A stretch of 64,000 nt of DNA from Diplolepis rosae (Eukaryota; Arthropoda; Insecta; Hymenoptera; Diplolepididae). A model generated the notes under the pieces. It did not search any database. It was not told the origin of the DNA and was given only the letters and a program-made list of their open reading frames with translations. Where the stretch lies: positions 2,914,001 through 2,978,000 of the forward strand of contig JAPYXD010000581.1 in assembly GCA_030998225.1 (NCBI GenBank), in the 5' to 3' direction. A program made the position numbers and the translations under genes. Below, piece by piece: positions 32,966 to 45,434 of the stretch (positions are counted from its first letter, which is position 1; each line of letters starts with the position of its first letter).

Positions 32966-34190
32966 CCGTGTGGAAAAGTGAAACACGTCTTTCAGGGGTT
33001 TACTAACGATGCTTGACGTTTTGGGGCTGTATATTAGTTTTCGGAGTTTTGTGTGGATACAATAATATTTTACAAAATAAGTATTTTAAAGTGTTCTTAT
33101 GATTCATATTATCGATAATCTTCGTACTATATATTAGAATTAAGTATAATGTTATTTATTCTCTTCTTAAAATGCACTGTTAGAAATGTACGTAAATTTT
33201 CAAAATTTTTATGTTACAAAGGTAACGTAAAATTTGATGATATTTATGATTTTTTTGAGAATAAGTATATCTTAAAATTGTCACAAATGTTCTAAAATTT
33301 CTGAATTTTCTCTTAATATTATGAAATTTAACTGAATCTTCATAAAATGTATCTTAAAACTAATAAACTGTAACAGAATTTTTATGAAATTTATTATAAC
33401 ATTATACGAAACTGTAACAACATTTTGAGTTACATGTAACAAAATTTCACGAAACTGTAACTGAATAAAACTTCAGTCGCGTTTTTCAGCAAATTATGAT
33501 AGAAATTTCTAACAGTATGATATTATAATAATAAATATTGTTTGTCATTTATTGTGAATAAAGTTTAAAATTTCAGCAGATATCTCTGTAGTTTTGAATG
33601 CTCTTTATTTACCCCTAAAAAAGATACGAAAATCCCAATAATTAACGGTATTGTCTCAAGCTATTTTTTTCCAGAATTCACAAAAATTTATATTTTTACG
33701 TAAAAAATCAAATTAATTACCAATTTTCAACAGCTTTAAATTAACTAAGAGAAATATTGAACCATGCTTTATTAAAATGTCAGTAAATGAAAGAATTATA
33801 CTAAAAAATTTTCAATTTTGAAGGGGATTTCTTATTATTGAATGAAAGTTTATTACTAATTAATTAAGTTGATTCCAAGAAAACGGGAATTTTATTTTTC
33901 ATATAAGGCGATACTGTACAAATGATAATTGCAAGGTGAAATTCTTATATGCTCAAAAAAATTGACAGAAATTGTATAAAATATTATGAATACTATAAAT
34001 TAGCACTGTCATCCTAAAAAAATTTATTTCATGTAAATTGACGCTCTTTTGATAATTTTTGGTTTTTTTCTGTACTAACTCGTCCAATTTTATCTTACTG
34101 AGAATTTTCAAACTCTACTCAAACACAAGAACAAAAAGTTTTGATTTTTCGCCACTAGATGACACTGTTAGTATCGAATATGTCATTATT
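32966..34190 (+). pseudogene. Relic of a further nitrobindin copy (3' end and flank only)
   Basis: Begins with a decayed version of the gene A end (GTGGAAAAGTGAAACACGTC against GAGGTGAAAAAGTAAAACAC) and continues through the duplicated 3' flank. No exon 1 or 2 remains, so the coding part was lost, possibly with the insertion at 32052. Confidence 0.55.
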
Positions 34191-35160
34191 ATTTAATATC
34201 TGTAAATAACATGAAAAATATTCCAAAATAATTGCAATTTTTATAGAATAATATTCATTTTTCAAACTTAAAAAATAACGAATCAAGTAATTAAACATAT
34301 AAAATCCTATGGAATATGAAGCATGAGAACAAAATTCATTTAAAGATTTTGAAAAGTAATCAGTAGAAAAATGATTAGTAATTAGCAGAAATTTTGAGCA
34401 TATTGAATTAGTGGCTCACTTTTCACTAATTGCATATACAAAGAGTAAATAGGATTACACAAATTTTTAATTTCCAACTTTTTAAAATTATTATCAGCTA
34501 AAATATTTAATATAATATGACTCTTTTTTTTCTTGTCGGCAAATTACCTGAAAAATATGTACAGATAAGAAGTGGTGTCTAGTAAGTTTATTCTATAAGA
34601 CAATATCTGAATTTGATTTGAATTTGACTACTGTTAAAAAAATTTTTTAATTCAACCACTTTTTATTTACTGTAGTTGAAAATTCATTAAATCTTTGCTT
34701 GAAAATGCCTTTATTTAAATTTGATTATAAATTCAATTCATTTATCAATATTCATTCATTCAAATTCACTCATTTTTTGTAGAAGATTTATTCAACCACG
34801 ATAATTGAATAAAATTTCGACTCAAGTAGTTATAGTTTTTTCTAACAGTTTATGATATGGATTAAATTCAAATAAGCTGATTGTAAAACAAGTTAATTCT
34901 TATTGATGCGATAGTTTGGATTTGATTGAATAATATTTCGGTAATAAAGGGTGAATAAAGTATCCACGGAATGGCATTAAAGAAGTAAAACTTCAGCAAA
35001 AACGGAATTGAAAGAAAAAACAGTTTTATTTGGTGTTGATTTTTCACTAAAAAAATCAGAAATTTCAAAATAAGTTCATAAGTTACGTCAAAAATTTCAT
35101 CTTTTGAAACTTTCAAAGTGAATGTTTCACACTGAAAATTTTAACGGCACATTGCTACTA
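34191..35160. other. No gene recognised; AT-rich
   Basis: AT-rich DNA. The last 110 bases resemble (by eye) 43985-44085 inside the DUF4806 transposon. TACTAAC, a strong branch-site-like word, lies at about 35157-35163. Confidence 0.5.
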
Positions 35161-35168
35161 ACCTCCAT

Positions 35169-35933
35169 TAGGGATGGGCGATACTTAAAGGTAAAAAGAA
35201 ATTGATTTTAGCGCATTTTGATCACTAAAAAAGTTAAAACTGTACTTCAAAATTAGAATTCACGCATAAAATATAAAATATCGTTCTAAACATACAGAAA
35301 AAATTCAAAAAATCGAAGTAGCCAAACCCATATTAAACTTGCTTGTAAATTAAAGAATCTAAAATAGGAAGGACATTTATTCAAAACAAGGATATATTTT
35401 ATATATATATTTAAATATATCCACGCAAATGTATTTAGGATACTTGATTTCCATTTTTTTATTGATTCATGGAATCTGGAACATAAATAAAATATTAGAA
35501 ATATTCTTAATAATATGTGTATACAATTATTCAATTTTGGGATAATTGTACTTTAATTTTAATTGTTTTTCGAAATATAGACACCGACATCGGTAATCAC
35601 AAACACAACGCACACATTAAACAAATATACTATCCAAATCCACTTGCACTTTGAATTGTCAAGTTGAAAATTTGTTAAATGATTAAAGAAATTATTATTT
35701 ATTATCACATAAACTCTTTACTTACCTTTGTTTACTTGAAATTTCGGAAGAGAATGTGACATACACATTGATGCACAATGTTAAAAAGTGAGTCGATTCT
35801 GGTTGACCGATTCTTCGTTGAAACAGAATCGATACTTCAAGAATCGTTTTCGAAAATAATCGATTCCAGAATCGATTCTGAAGGCAAGAGAATCGAATGA
35901 TTCAAAAGAATCGAGTAGAATCGCCCATCCCTA
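35169..35933. mobile_element. hAT-type MITE with 8-bp target duplication
   Basis: The ends TAGGGATGGGCGAT and ATCGCCCATCCCTA are perfect inverted repeats, flanked by ACCTCCAT at 35161-35168 and 35934-35941. The TAGGG end and 8-bp duplication are hAT hallmarks. The right 120 bp carry a cluster of GAATCGATT-like words. No transposase. It sits 36 bp upstream of the exon-2 acceptor of nitrobindin gene B. Confidence 0.9.
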
Positions 35934-35969
35934 ACCTCCATATCATAACCTCAAAACAGAACAGTTCAG

Positions 35970-36575
35970 TTACAAATTTAACGAACACAATCGGCATGAT
36001 TTCCCTGCCACGACATGAAGCTTTAGAACCCATAAACTGGTTAGAAGGAACCTGGGAGATTAAAAGACCCGGACAGGGTAAATTTCCTACAATAAAATCA
36101 TTTAAATACGTCGGGGAAATGTCGTTTACTTCACTTGGTCAACCACTTTTTAACTACTCTTCTCAAACTTGGAACCCCGAAACCAAAAAGCCTATGCAAC
36201 TTGAGACAGGGTTTTTAAAGATAATTCCAGGTACAAATAACCTAAATTTCTTTGTAGCTCAAAACTTTGGTTTGACAACTATTGAACAAGGTGAGGTTAA
36301 CAATACACAAAAGAAAATAACCTTGACGAGCACATCAGTTACCAGACCAACTCAAGGTTCAAAGCCACCCGAAGTTCTAAAGGTTTAAATTTAATTTACA
36401 TTACATTAATTTTATCAGAAATTTGTTTTATAAGTTTTTTTTTATTTCTTGACAGACGAAGCGCGAGATTACACTTATTAAAGAGGACGTTCTTCAACTA
36501 ATCTTTTACATGTCCACTGAGACCACTTCTAACCTAACAGAACATTTGCGAGCAGAATACCTCAAGCAGAAATAA
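35970..36575 (+). CDS. Nitrobindin/THAP4-like protein, gene B
   Basis: Exons 35970-36382 and 36456-36575 join in phase 0 across a 73-nt intron and end at TAA. Translation could start at ATG 35997 (MISLPRHEAL, then INWLEGTWE), giving about 168 aa, close to a stand-alone nitrobindin. Motifs fit the family best of the three copies: WLEGTW...GKFPTIKSF (a variant of GxWxGxG), YSSQTWNPETKKPM, ETGFLKI, NFGLTTIEQGEV, and a terminal LTEHLRAEY carrying the expected proximal haem histidine. A phase-1 acceptor (TTCAG|TT) at 35969/35970 matches genes A and C, but no signal-peptide exon is visible between 30718 and 35970. The first exon is therefore lost, lies elsewhere, or the protein is cytosolic. A hAT MITE interrupts the intron just before exon 2. 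Confidence 0.8.
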
Positions 36576-37690
36576 ATGACTGCTAGATATTAAATATTAT
36601 ATATATTGATTCTAAATATAATGTTAAGGAAAAATAATTGGAAAAAAAGTAGTCAAAGTTACTATTTCCTCAGTTCTCAGTTTTTTTTTTTCACTTAAAA
36701 TGTTATTTTATAGACTTTTTTTTTTAAATTGAAGTTCTATGGTCAGTCGTTAAGATTGATAGACAAATTTCAGTTTTTTCAGCTGTTCTTAGGTCATATA
36801 AATCTGCCAATAAGAAATCTAATTTTTATCTGATTTAAATTTTTGATTACTCATTTCATTCGAAATAAAATTTTCCGCACTTCCAATAAAAAGAAATTCG
36901 AATAAATAAAAAAACTAAGGAAATAATCGGTTTGACTAACGATTATTTGTACTATTTTTGGAGTTTAATGAAATACTGTGTATATACAATAGTTTGCAAT
37001 TAAAAAAGTATCTGAAGATTTACTCATGAAATGTAATTTCTACAATCGTGATACGAAATTGCTAGAGAAATTAAAAAACACACATATTTATATAAGTCTT
37101 TTTATGAATGCAAGTATTCTTTTAGGTAAAACGCATGTGATTTTGTTTATTCAATGATAAAGTAATATATTATTATTTATTGGAAAATTAGTACAAAAGG
37201 AACGAAAATGTATAATTGAAGTTTCTAATCGAGCTATTACTTTGAATGAATGAAAGAATTTGAACAACTTAAAATAAATATTAAATTTTAAAGAATTTGA
37301 AATCTTTTTAATTCAATTTTTTACTACTCATGATTTAAAACATCATTGATATTTTCTTTTTTAACTTTATTAAAGTTTACTATAGGTTTTAAAGTCTACA
37401 GTACCCCAAACTAAGAAGTATATTATTGCAAGTCATTTTATGTTAGGAAACAGACTTCTATTTCAATTTTATTACAAAAAAAAAAACTTTTTATAATCCA
37501 CAAACGTATTTATTTTTATTTGCATTTTGCATATTAAATAAAATGTATTAGGAATGATAATGTATTAGTTATTTCTAAGTGGTTATCTATAAAAATGTAT
37601 ATCAATGGTAATTAATACGGTTTATATTAGAATTTAATCTCTATCTTTTTATTGTAAATAGATTTGTTTAAACTTTTTTTTTCACACTCA
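36576..37690. other. No gene recognised; AT-rich 3' flank of gene B
   Basis: AT-rich, no open frame or transposon end recognised. Confidence 0.5.
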
Positions 37691-37699
37691 TAAACGTGC

Positions 37700-37985
37700 T
37701 ATACTGAAGGGGAATTTGTAACAGAATTCTGTTTGAGTTTGATAGTTTTAAGATATATTTTATGAAAATCCAGTTGAGTTTCATAATATTAAGAAAAATT
37801 TCAGAAAATTCAAATTTCTTTTTTCTTGATAAAGTAACTGAAACCTTGTTATCAAATATTAAAACTGATCTTCATAATTTTCCAGTTAATTCATCAGAGG
37901 CAATTGGCCCAATAGTTCCGCTATTGGACTACGAATTAATCTTCTTTTGCGCGTTTACTAGGAGTTTGCGGAACAAAAACACCCG
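37700..37985 (+). pseudogene. Nitrobindin exon-2 relic, truncated
   Basis: 37830-37885 (AAAGTAACTGAAACCTTGTT... to the acceptor TTTTCCAG at 37885) matches 50843-50899 before exon 2 of gene C almost base for base. The following exon-like stretch (37886 to about 37985) is open in the right phase for some 30 codons, but departs from the barrel sequence and runs into a MITE end. Upstream, 37700-37815 is an inverted piece of the CACTGTTAGAA MITE. Confidence 0.6.
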
Positions 37986-37991
37986 GCGCAC

Positions 37992-38345
37992 ACAGAAAAA
38001 GTTTTGTTGATTAAAAACATATTTCTTTGAATTAAACAAACTTGTGCATTTCTATACGGTCAAAGAAAAGTTTCTTTGATTTAAAGAAATTACTTGATTA
38101 TTTCTTTTTCCTTTTAATTAACGAAATGAATGTATACATAGTCGCATAGTACATACTTTTAATGTAATTCACAGAAATATTTTCTTTAATTGAAAGAAAA
38201 AATTTTCTTCATTCAAGGTGATAAAATAAAATAAACTATTTCTTAAGTTTTTGTCAGTAATGTATTTGAAACGAAAAAATATTTTTTTAAATGATATAAA
38301 TAATGTTAAAAAAATAATTTCTTTTATTTAAAAAAGGCTAAAGAC
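37992..38345. mobile_element. CACTGAG-related MITE, decayed
   Basis: Starts CACAGAAAAAGTTTTGTTGA and shares TTTCTATACGGTCAAAGAAAAG and following blocks with 49013-49245 plus 50634-50720. It has the uninterrupted sequence where the copy at 49 kb carries a nested insertion. Confidence 0.65.
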
Positions 38346-38739
38346 AATAAAATTGTATGAAAATATTTTAAGACCATATAACAAACAGACCACGTAATTA
38401 GACTTTTGCCATTCACCGTCTGTGGTCATAAAAAATTATAAGCATAAAATTAATTTTTTTCTAAGTATTTTTCTTAGTTATTATAAACATTTATGACCAT
38501 ACAGATCTATCTTAGTGGATTTTATTTAGTTTCACAACATTTTAAACTCGGTATCATTTTGCATCTACGACCTCAAGATGTTCTTATAATTTCTATTATC
38601 GATAATAATAGTTCTACTCTAAAGAAAAAACTGGTAAAATCAACCAGTTGACTGGTTGGTTAACAAGATGACTACTTTTTGAGTAATTTTACGATGATTT
38701 AACTAGTAATCCCAATTTTTTTCCTTGTGTTTATTAATA

Positions 38740-39340
38740 CTACGCATATAATAATATTTAAAAAATAAAATTTAATCAGTTCGGATTGTGAATTAATTTT
38801 GAAATTCTTGGTATTTATCATATTGACCCCATGTCAAAATAACGAGAAATTAACAAAAATTATGAATAAAGTTTAAATCTTTTTGCTGGCAACTTTAGAC
38901 TTCTAAAGCCTGTTTATTTATCCTAAAATGATAAAAAAATACCACTGATTTATCGGCTTTGTCTCGAGAGTTGCATTCTTTTCCAAACTATAGAAGAATT
39001 TTTTGTTGTAAAAAGCAAATTTATTTTATGAAATTAAACTTCCCTTTAAATAAACTACAAGAGAAGAATATTATATTTTACTTTTATAGAATCATAGTTA
39101 AATAGAATAATACTATCAAATTTCACTTTTTGAAAAATGATCTATCATGGACTAAAGTTTAATATATAATAATCCAATAAATATTAATAAAGACGGCAGT
39201 TTCATTTTTGAAATGAGACGATATATAGTAGAAACAGCGAACAAAAGGCAGAACTTTATCCAAAATAATCCATAAAAATTGACGAAAAGTTTTTTAAAGT
39301 CAAATTTTTCAACTCTTATAAATCCTCGCATTATCAATAA
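38740..39340 (+). repeat. Segment duplicated at 53700-54475
   Basis: Blocks such as GAATAAAGTTTGAATCTTTT, CTGGCAACTTTAGACTTC, GTCTCGAGAGTTGCATTC and CAAGAGAAGAATATTATATT recur in order at 53800-54475. The similarity resumes after the 5.1-kb transposon (44447 onward against 54480 onward). It is probably 3' flank of the nitrobindin copies. Confidence 0.75.
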
Positions 39341-39691
39341 CCCTTGCAGAAATTTAAGTGAGGCGTCCTTCGGGCCCTAATGGGGCTAAATGGGGCCCTG
39401 ATGAGGCAATCTCGTTAGCGCCCGATGGGAAATGAAACGCCTAACCTGATGAGGACCACAAGGTTTTGCCTCTACTGAGGTCCTGATGTGGCTCCTATGA
39501 GGCCCCTTATAGTTTTCATGTGTAATATATATATATTCTTATCTATTTAATTATATTTTTGTTTAAAATAAAAAATACATCTATAAATGGGCAATTCATC
39601 AACTAATATTTATTAAAATATGAGCAAAAGTGTAACTTAAGTATTACCTAATTATGGTAAAATAAGAATAAAAATACACAAAAATCTTATT

Positions 39692-42600
39692 CTATTGGGT
39701 TATGCGGAGCTTTCTGTTTCCATCCCAATCTTTGGCATTGTGGATTACGGAGCTAATATGTGACAGAACTTCGTCCTCTGGTACTTTGCACCTCTCAGAA
39801 ACTGCAGCTACAAATTTAATAATATCAGTAATTGAAGTTTATAGAAACTGGAATATATAAATAGTGTGTAAAAAGTATTCAATGATTAATAATGGTTAAT
39901 TTTTTTACCGATGATACATGAGCACATGTAATAGTCTTTAAAAACTAATTTATTAGTAATTCTTTTAACAGAAGTGAAACTCATGACAACCTCTCTTGAT
40001 AAAATTTTTTCATCATATTGTTGATGGTTTTTTTTAATAACTCCATTTTTATCGAAACATAGGATCAGTGTAGCTGTCTCAAATAAAGATAAATAAAAAT
40101 TTTGATGCAAATCAACATTATTATACTCACAATTAACATTGTTAACTTTATAAAGGGAGAAAACTTACGAAATCATGACAACATTCTTTGTCAGTTTTAA
40201 TTTTGTTGTCAAAATCTTTTAACTGATCAATTGTTTTGAAAGGCAGATCAAAGCTGTGTTTTTCTTCGAAGGGCTTCTGTGACACATAATTTATACGAGC
40301 AACTGATTCAAACATCGTCATAAGCGTCATTTGATTAGCACTAATCTCCTTCATGTCTGATCGAAGTCCTCTTATTTCTCTCAACAGTACCTGGTCTACA
40401 TAAAAGTAATAAAATATCGATTCAAAAATGAAATCAGAAAAATGAATTCATTAATTTAAATTAATCATTTAAATTTTAACACGTAGATGAACTTAATAGA
40501 ATCCAAATATATCTTACAAATTTTATTGGTACTTTCATAAGGCGTATTTTTTGATGGCTGTTTATTAAAGCTATTGACATCCTTCTCACTTTTTTTGGAT
40601 TTTAACATTTGAGGTAATTTCTTTACAGTGTTACACAACTGTGACTGTCCCTTCGAACCTGCGCGAAGCAAACCAAAGCGAAATTAAACCGTATTGAAAT
40701 GTAATTAAGTATAAAGTAGATCTATAATAATATACTTTAAATTAAATATCTTTTTAATTAAAATTCAATATTAAATTTTGAGAACATTTTGAAACTGTAG
40801 TTGGAAAATATTATAAAAATGATTAATATTAATATATATCTACAGGTTCAAATACTTACGCTGAACATCTCTCCTTCTTTTACTCTCAAATAGAGTTTCT
40901 TTAACCCTTGGTTTATCAGATAAGTTAGATGTACACTCAAAATTGCTTGAAATGTCTGTAATAACATTATACACATTTTCAACATGGATCAAAAAGTATA
41001 CATTAATTTTAGTATGAACCTAACTTTATATACCTACCTTCACTACTTGATTGTGTCGTTCTTTTTTCAGTAGAGATTTTTTTACTAATTGCTCCTAATT
41101 TTTTATCGCATTTTTCTTAGTCAACGGATAACTCGTTCTCAAAAGATCGATTCGTGTAAAACTGATCAGAGAAAGAGGTTCAATAACCTAAAAAGGAAAG
41201 ATATTGTTTCATATAAAATGATGATATTCATCAGGATAATAAATAAATTTATTAAGTTCAAATTATTGTTTGCCTTTGTCGATATGTTCTGTTGCAGAAT
41301 GACTGTCACTTTCAAAATCTGAAAATTGATCATGATTATTAAGGTAGTTGCGTGCCAAAAATCAGGTCTCTGGAAAATAAAGTTTTTTTTTGATTTTATG
41401 ACTTGAAATGATATTATCAGTCGTATCTTATGAAAGAAATAAGATAATTTTTAATGAAAAAAATTTTAAATTTACGATAAATAAAACTTTTAATAATCTT
41501 TTTTATAATTGAATTTTTCTTTACTATCGCTCTTTACCAAATTTAAAAAAATTATGCGATTCTAATAAATCATGAATCATTATTTCAGAGAAAAGATTTC
41601 CCACAAATTCACCGTTTCTGATTTTTAAAAATAAATTTTTTCATGGCTGAAACCATTAAAAAAACATTTTCCAAAACGAAATTTTTATAAACAAATTGTT
41701 GAATTTGATAATAATTTATCCATTTTTGAAAATTGGAAATGGTTAAGTTGTAGGGAATCTTTTTCTTGAAAAAGTGATTTGTAATTTATTAAAATCGCAT
41801 AATTTTTTAAAATTTGGTAAAGAGCGATAGTAAAGAAAAATTCAATTATTAAAAAGATTATTAAAAGTTTTATTTATCGTAAATTTTAAATTTTTCCATT
41901 AAAAATAATCTTATTATTATTAATATTATATATTTTTGGCACGACAACTACCTTAAACAGTTATTTTACATTGAAGTACAATTATAATAAAATACTGTAA
42001 AATAAATCTCTTTTTAATTAGAATTGAATATTAAATTTTCAGTCAATTTCAAAATTTTAGCTGAAAAATATTATGAAAATTATTAATATAAATATATGTA
42101 TGTTACTCAAATACTTACACTGAACATCTTTCCTTTTTTCACTCTTAAATAGAGTTTCTTTTACCCTTGGTTTACCAGATAAGTTAGATTTACACTACTG
42201 TCTGTAATAGTATCATACACATTTTCAACAAGAAACAAAAAGTATAAACTTATGTAAGCACTGTATAAGCAATCAATTGAAAAAATATATAACCAGCAGC
42301 CAACTGAATTAGATTATTTAAAAATAAAAATATAATACTGAATAAAATATAAAAAACACTTACGTTCACTACTCGATTGCCTCGTTCGTTTTTTAATAGA
42401 AATCTTACTACCAATTGCTTCCTTCTTCGAATCCACAGTTTCACTGAGGCTAGGGACTGACATTAAGCATTGAAAACCAGGCACAGATTCCCTTGCTTTT
42501 ATTTCTTTAGCTACGGCAACAGCTTTATCTCTTGCATGAAATTCTGATCCACTGTTGTATGCATACTCCTTCGTTTTTAAATTATTAAGCTTGTCCACTG

Positions 42601-42846
42601 CTTCTGCATAGGTTTCTATGGAAATATTTAAAAGTCACTTTAGTAAAACCCTACTTAATAACTTAGGGAAATAATTAATTTTTATGAAATATTGTTATTA
42701 CATCATATATATTCTCAGTGCTATATTTTTTAGCGTTTTATGCTTATTGACTTAAGTTCTTAATTTTTATAGGGAATAAGCCCTAACACGAGAAAAATGA
42801 ATATTTTTAAACTTACGTCCATCACCAATAAGCTTCACCGTATATT
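39692..42846 (-). CDS. DUF4806-like transposon protein, multi-exon, N-terminus unresolved
   Basis: Minus-strand exons in order: 42846-42817, 42615-42364, 40955-40860, 40658-40518, 40395-40169, 40077-39909 and 39807-39692 (TAG). Every junction is GT...AG with matching phase, giving about 343 codons. Exon 1 encodes EYTVKLIGDG; exon 2 encodes QTYAEAVDKLNN and a basic stretch. Exon 5 has SFDLPFKTIDQLKDFDNKI, the typical start of DUF4806. The last exons give NKLVFKDYYMC and EDEVLSHISSVIHNAKDWDG, similar to the family's C-terminal tail. Function is unknown; such genes are common in insects and often transposon-borne (family knowledge). An upstream exon near 43135-43190 would carry a stop just before its donor, so the true start is open. 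A decayed duplicate of exons 2-3 lies in the intron. Confidence 0.65.
40855..42235 (-). repeat. Internal tandem duplication of DUF4806-gene exons
   Basis: 40855-41095 and 42110-42420 share the same order: exon 3 (CTGAACATCTCTCCTTC), the intron, then the end of exon 2 (TTCACTACT(T/C)GATTG). The upstream copy of exon 3 (about 42120-42200) has lost bases and is out of frame, so only the downstream copy at 40860-40955 works. Confidence 0.7.
41343..41952. mobile_element. TTAA-flanked foldback MITE (GGTAGT ends)
   Basis: TTAA at 41339-41342 and 41953-41956 bound GGTAGTTGCGTGCCAAAAAT ... ATTTTTGGCACGACAACTACC. The two halves are long inverted copies (TTACTATCGCTCTTTACCAA against TTGGTAAAGAGCGATAGTAA). 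Same family as 56891-57465 and 58725-59357. Confidence 0.85.
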
Positions 42847-44446
42847 CTTGCAGGATAAAAAAATTTAATTTTAGGATGTAACCTTTGATATAAATTAATA
42901 TTTTCATATTGTCCCAGTTAACGAAAAGTTTTTCAAAATTCATATTATTCATGGATTAATAAATTCCATATAATGATTCTGAATCACGTTTTTCTGGAAA
43001 GAGAGAAAATTCTGTTGAATCCTTATAAATTATCATTGGAGGTTATTGTATTAAATAGAGTGAATAAAATATTAGCAAATTTTATACTATCAGTTAAAGA
43101 AACTAATTTTTAAAGTATATAATACTTACGTTACACTTGAAAACTATAGCCACGTAGTAAATATGCCGGTGCTATCTCGATTTCAATACTGTAAACATGG
43201 ATAACCAAAACATAAATTTTTAGCTTACCACAAACACTTCAAAATACTTCAAAAACTTTATTGCTTTAGCATGAGCTACGGATAAAAACTAAAAAAAAAT
43301 ATCCTTATGGTAACTAGCGCGATTTTTTAGGCGAATAGAGATTCATACAGATGAAATATTGCAACGAATTTTTTCGTAATGATATTCATGAAGTTGCCAG
43401 CAATGCGAATCGAATGAGGGACCTATCGAAAACAATTGAAATAATCGTGGTGAATTCGAATCAAATATACAGTAAAAGTCCATCAAATTCCGTTTTGTTT
43501 GATTTACATAAAGAAATATACTTGATAAATATATTTTACATTTTGAAATTAATCTTATGTCATCCTGTCAACCCTTTCAGTCATATTCTCTCTACAGGAG
43601 ACAGATTATGATGAAGTGCAATCATATATTTTTACGAGTAAAATAAATTAAACAAAATAGATTATATAAACTAAAATTACGGAATAAATAATTTATTAAA
43701 AAATATTTTTTTTTACATCGGCTCAAATTAATCTAAATAAAGCTTACTTGATTAAAATGAGTAGAAAAAAATGTTTTGATGGTTTTACAAAAAATTTGAA
43801 TGAAAGGATTAATGCAATAAATTATTGATGATACTTTCTTTACCTCCATAGTACAGTGGCTGATTTTAAACTCAAGCATCTCTAATAATTGAAATAGAAA
43901 ACTTTTTATTTAGGAAAAATTTTGCAAAGAAAAGTATTTTTCTGCCTTTCAAATCTATTATTTTTAAAAATAGTTAAAAACGGTTACTTACTTCTGTGAA
44001 AAATTTCGTGGATCAAAAATTCCACATTGAAAATTTCAAAGGCACATCGCTAGTGATAAATCATAACTATTTGAGGTTTGGAAAGGTTATATGATTATAA
44101 TTAATTTACTTACCTTGGTCTTCATTGCGTAAGGAATACTAGCAATTTACCTGTGTCTTCGAACACGTAAAGTGCTCTTAGCTTTTGGCATTTTTTGATC
44201 AATTTTTTCAAATTTTATTATAATTCACTCAACTTCATAAACCCCTAAATTAAAATAAATAACACAATAACATAAAAGCATTATGGCGCTCATAACAGCA
44301 GAGTAGATGGCGTTGCGACTATTTATCAACTATCCCTCTCTGGCCCTCATCAGAACCGCACAATTTTCCTCATTACGGCCCCAAGTGGCCAACCTCATCG
44401 GGCCCTCTTCGCAAACTCGGACCAAATTAGGCAATTTCTGCACGGG

Positions 44447-45430
44447 AACACATTGAAATTTTCTTTTTACCCTAACCTCCACTTAATTTACATGTCAAAA
44501 TTCTCAATTAATCACGTCAGAATGAAAATAGAAAAAATATTTTACAAAAAATTCCTGGCAATTTATCTTTCTATTTTAACGAGTGAGTTTTTTTCAAGAA
44601 TTTGCGTTCACGTTTAGATTTGCTTTCAAAGTAAGTCTATGTAATTTAAAATTTTTACTATAAAGTTACAGTGATAGTTTAAAAAATGGCATTCAATTTG
44701 ATGTAAATAACTTTAAACTCGAAGGAAATTCCGATTGTGAATTAATTATATAATTCTTGTTATTTATCATACATTATGAATAAAGTTTGAATCTTTTTGC
44801 TGGCAACTTTAGACGCCGAACTTTTAACGTTCTTTTTGCATGAGCACGTTCTTATAGTTATTGAGCAATAGGTGATATGAAACGAAGGATATATCTATGT
44901 TTCTATTTGTTGAAAATATCTACATGAATTTTCAAGACCACGAGCGAGATTCAATGTTTTGATAGTTATAAAAAAATTATATTTCACAGCATGTTTGAAG
45001 CGTTAAAAAAATATAAGAATTTTTGAAAAATTACTTAATTTATTAAAAAACTTGTTATTTGCGTCCAGAATTTAGGAAAAATGAGAAGGATTTTTTTGAT
45101 TGAAACAGAAAATTTATTTGAATTAAATAGTATTTATTTAATTCAAACAAAATCTCTGGGCCAAATAAATATTTGTTCAAAATAAATAAAGTTCTGCCTT
45201 AAATCAGATAAATTACACTTTAAAAGAAAATTGTCATTTTCCAATTCATAGGCGATGAAAATTTTCAAAATAAATTGAAAGAATAATCTTCTATCAAATT
45301 ATTTTAATAATTTACAAGAAATATTCGAATCACTATGGGATTTTTATTTCAATATTGAAAATTTTCAATTGTAGTTTCAGAATTTTTCAAAGTCAGACAC
45401 GCAATATTCGGCACGTCATTGAATATTTCC
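44447..45430 (+). repeat. Segment shared with 54480-55060 (direct) and 59770-60444 (inverted)
   Basis: GAATAAAGTTTGAATCTTTT, GACGCCGAACTTTTAACGTT and TGAGCACGTTCTTATAG recur at 54827-54900 and, reverse-complemented, at 60370-60435. 45010-45430 continues to match 59790-60190 inverted. So three related segments exist, one flipped. Confidence 0.8.
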
Positions 45431-45434
45431 TACA

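Larger units (their letters stand above)
39341..44446 (-). mobile_element. 5.1-kb transposon carrying a DUF4806-like gene
   Basis: The ends CCCTTGCAGAAATT and AATTTCTGCACGGG are inverted repeats with one mismatch. The paralogous segment at 54475-54490 lacks this DNA, so the insertion boundaries are independently supported. Both subterminal regions are GC-rich with repeated CCTGATGAGG / CCTCATCGGG / GGCCCTCATCAG words, likely protein-binding sites. It contains one multi-exon minus-strand gene and a nested TTAA-flanked MITE. No recognisable transposase, so it may be non-autonomous, or the DUF4806 protein may be part of the machinery. Confidence 0.7.
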
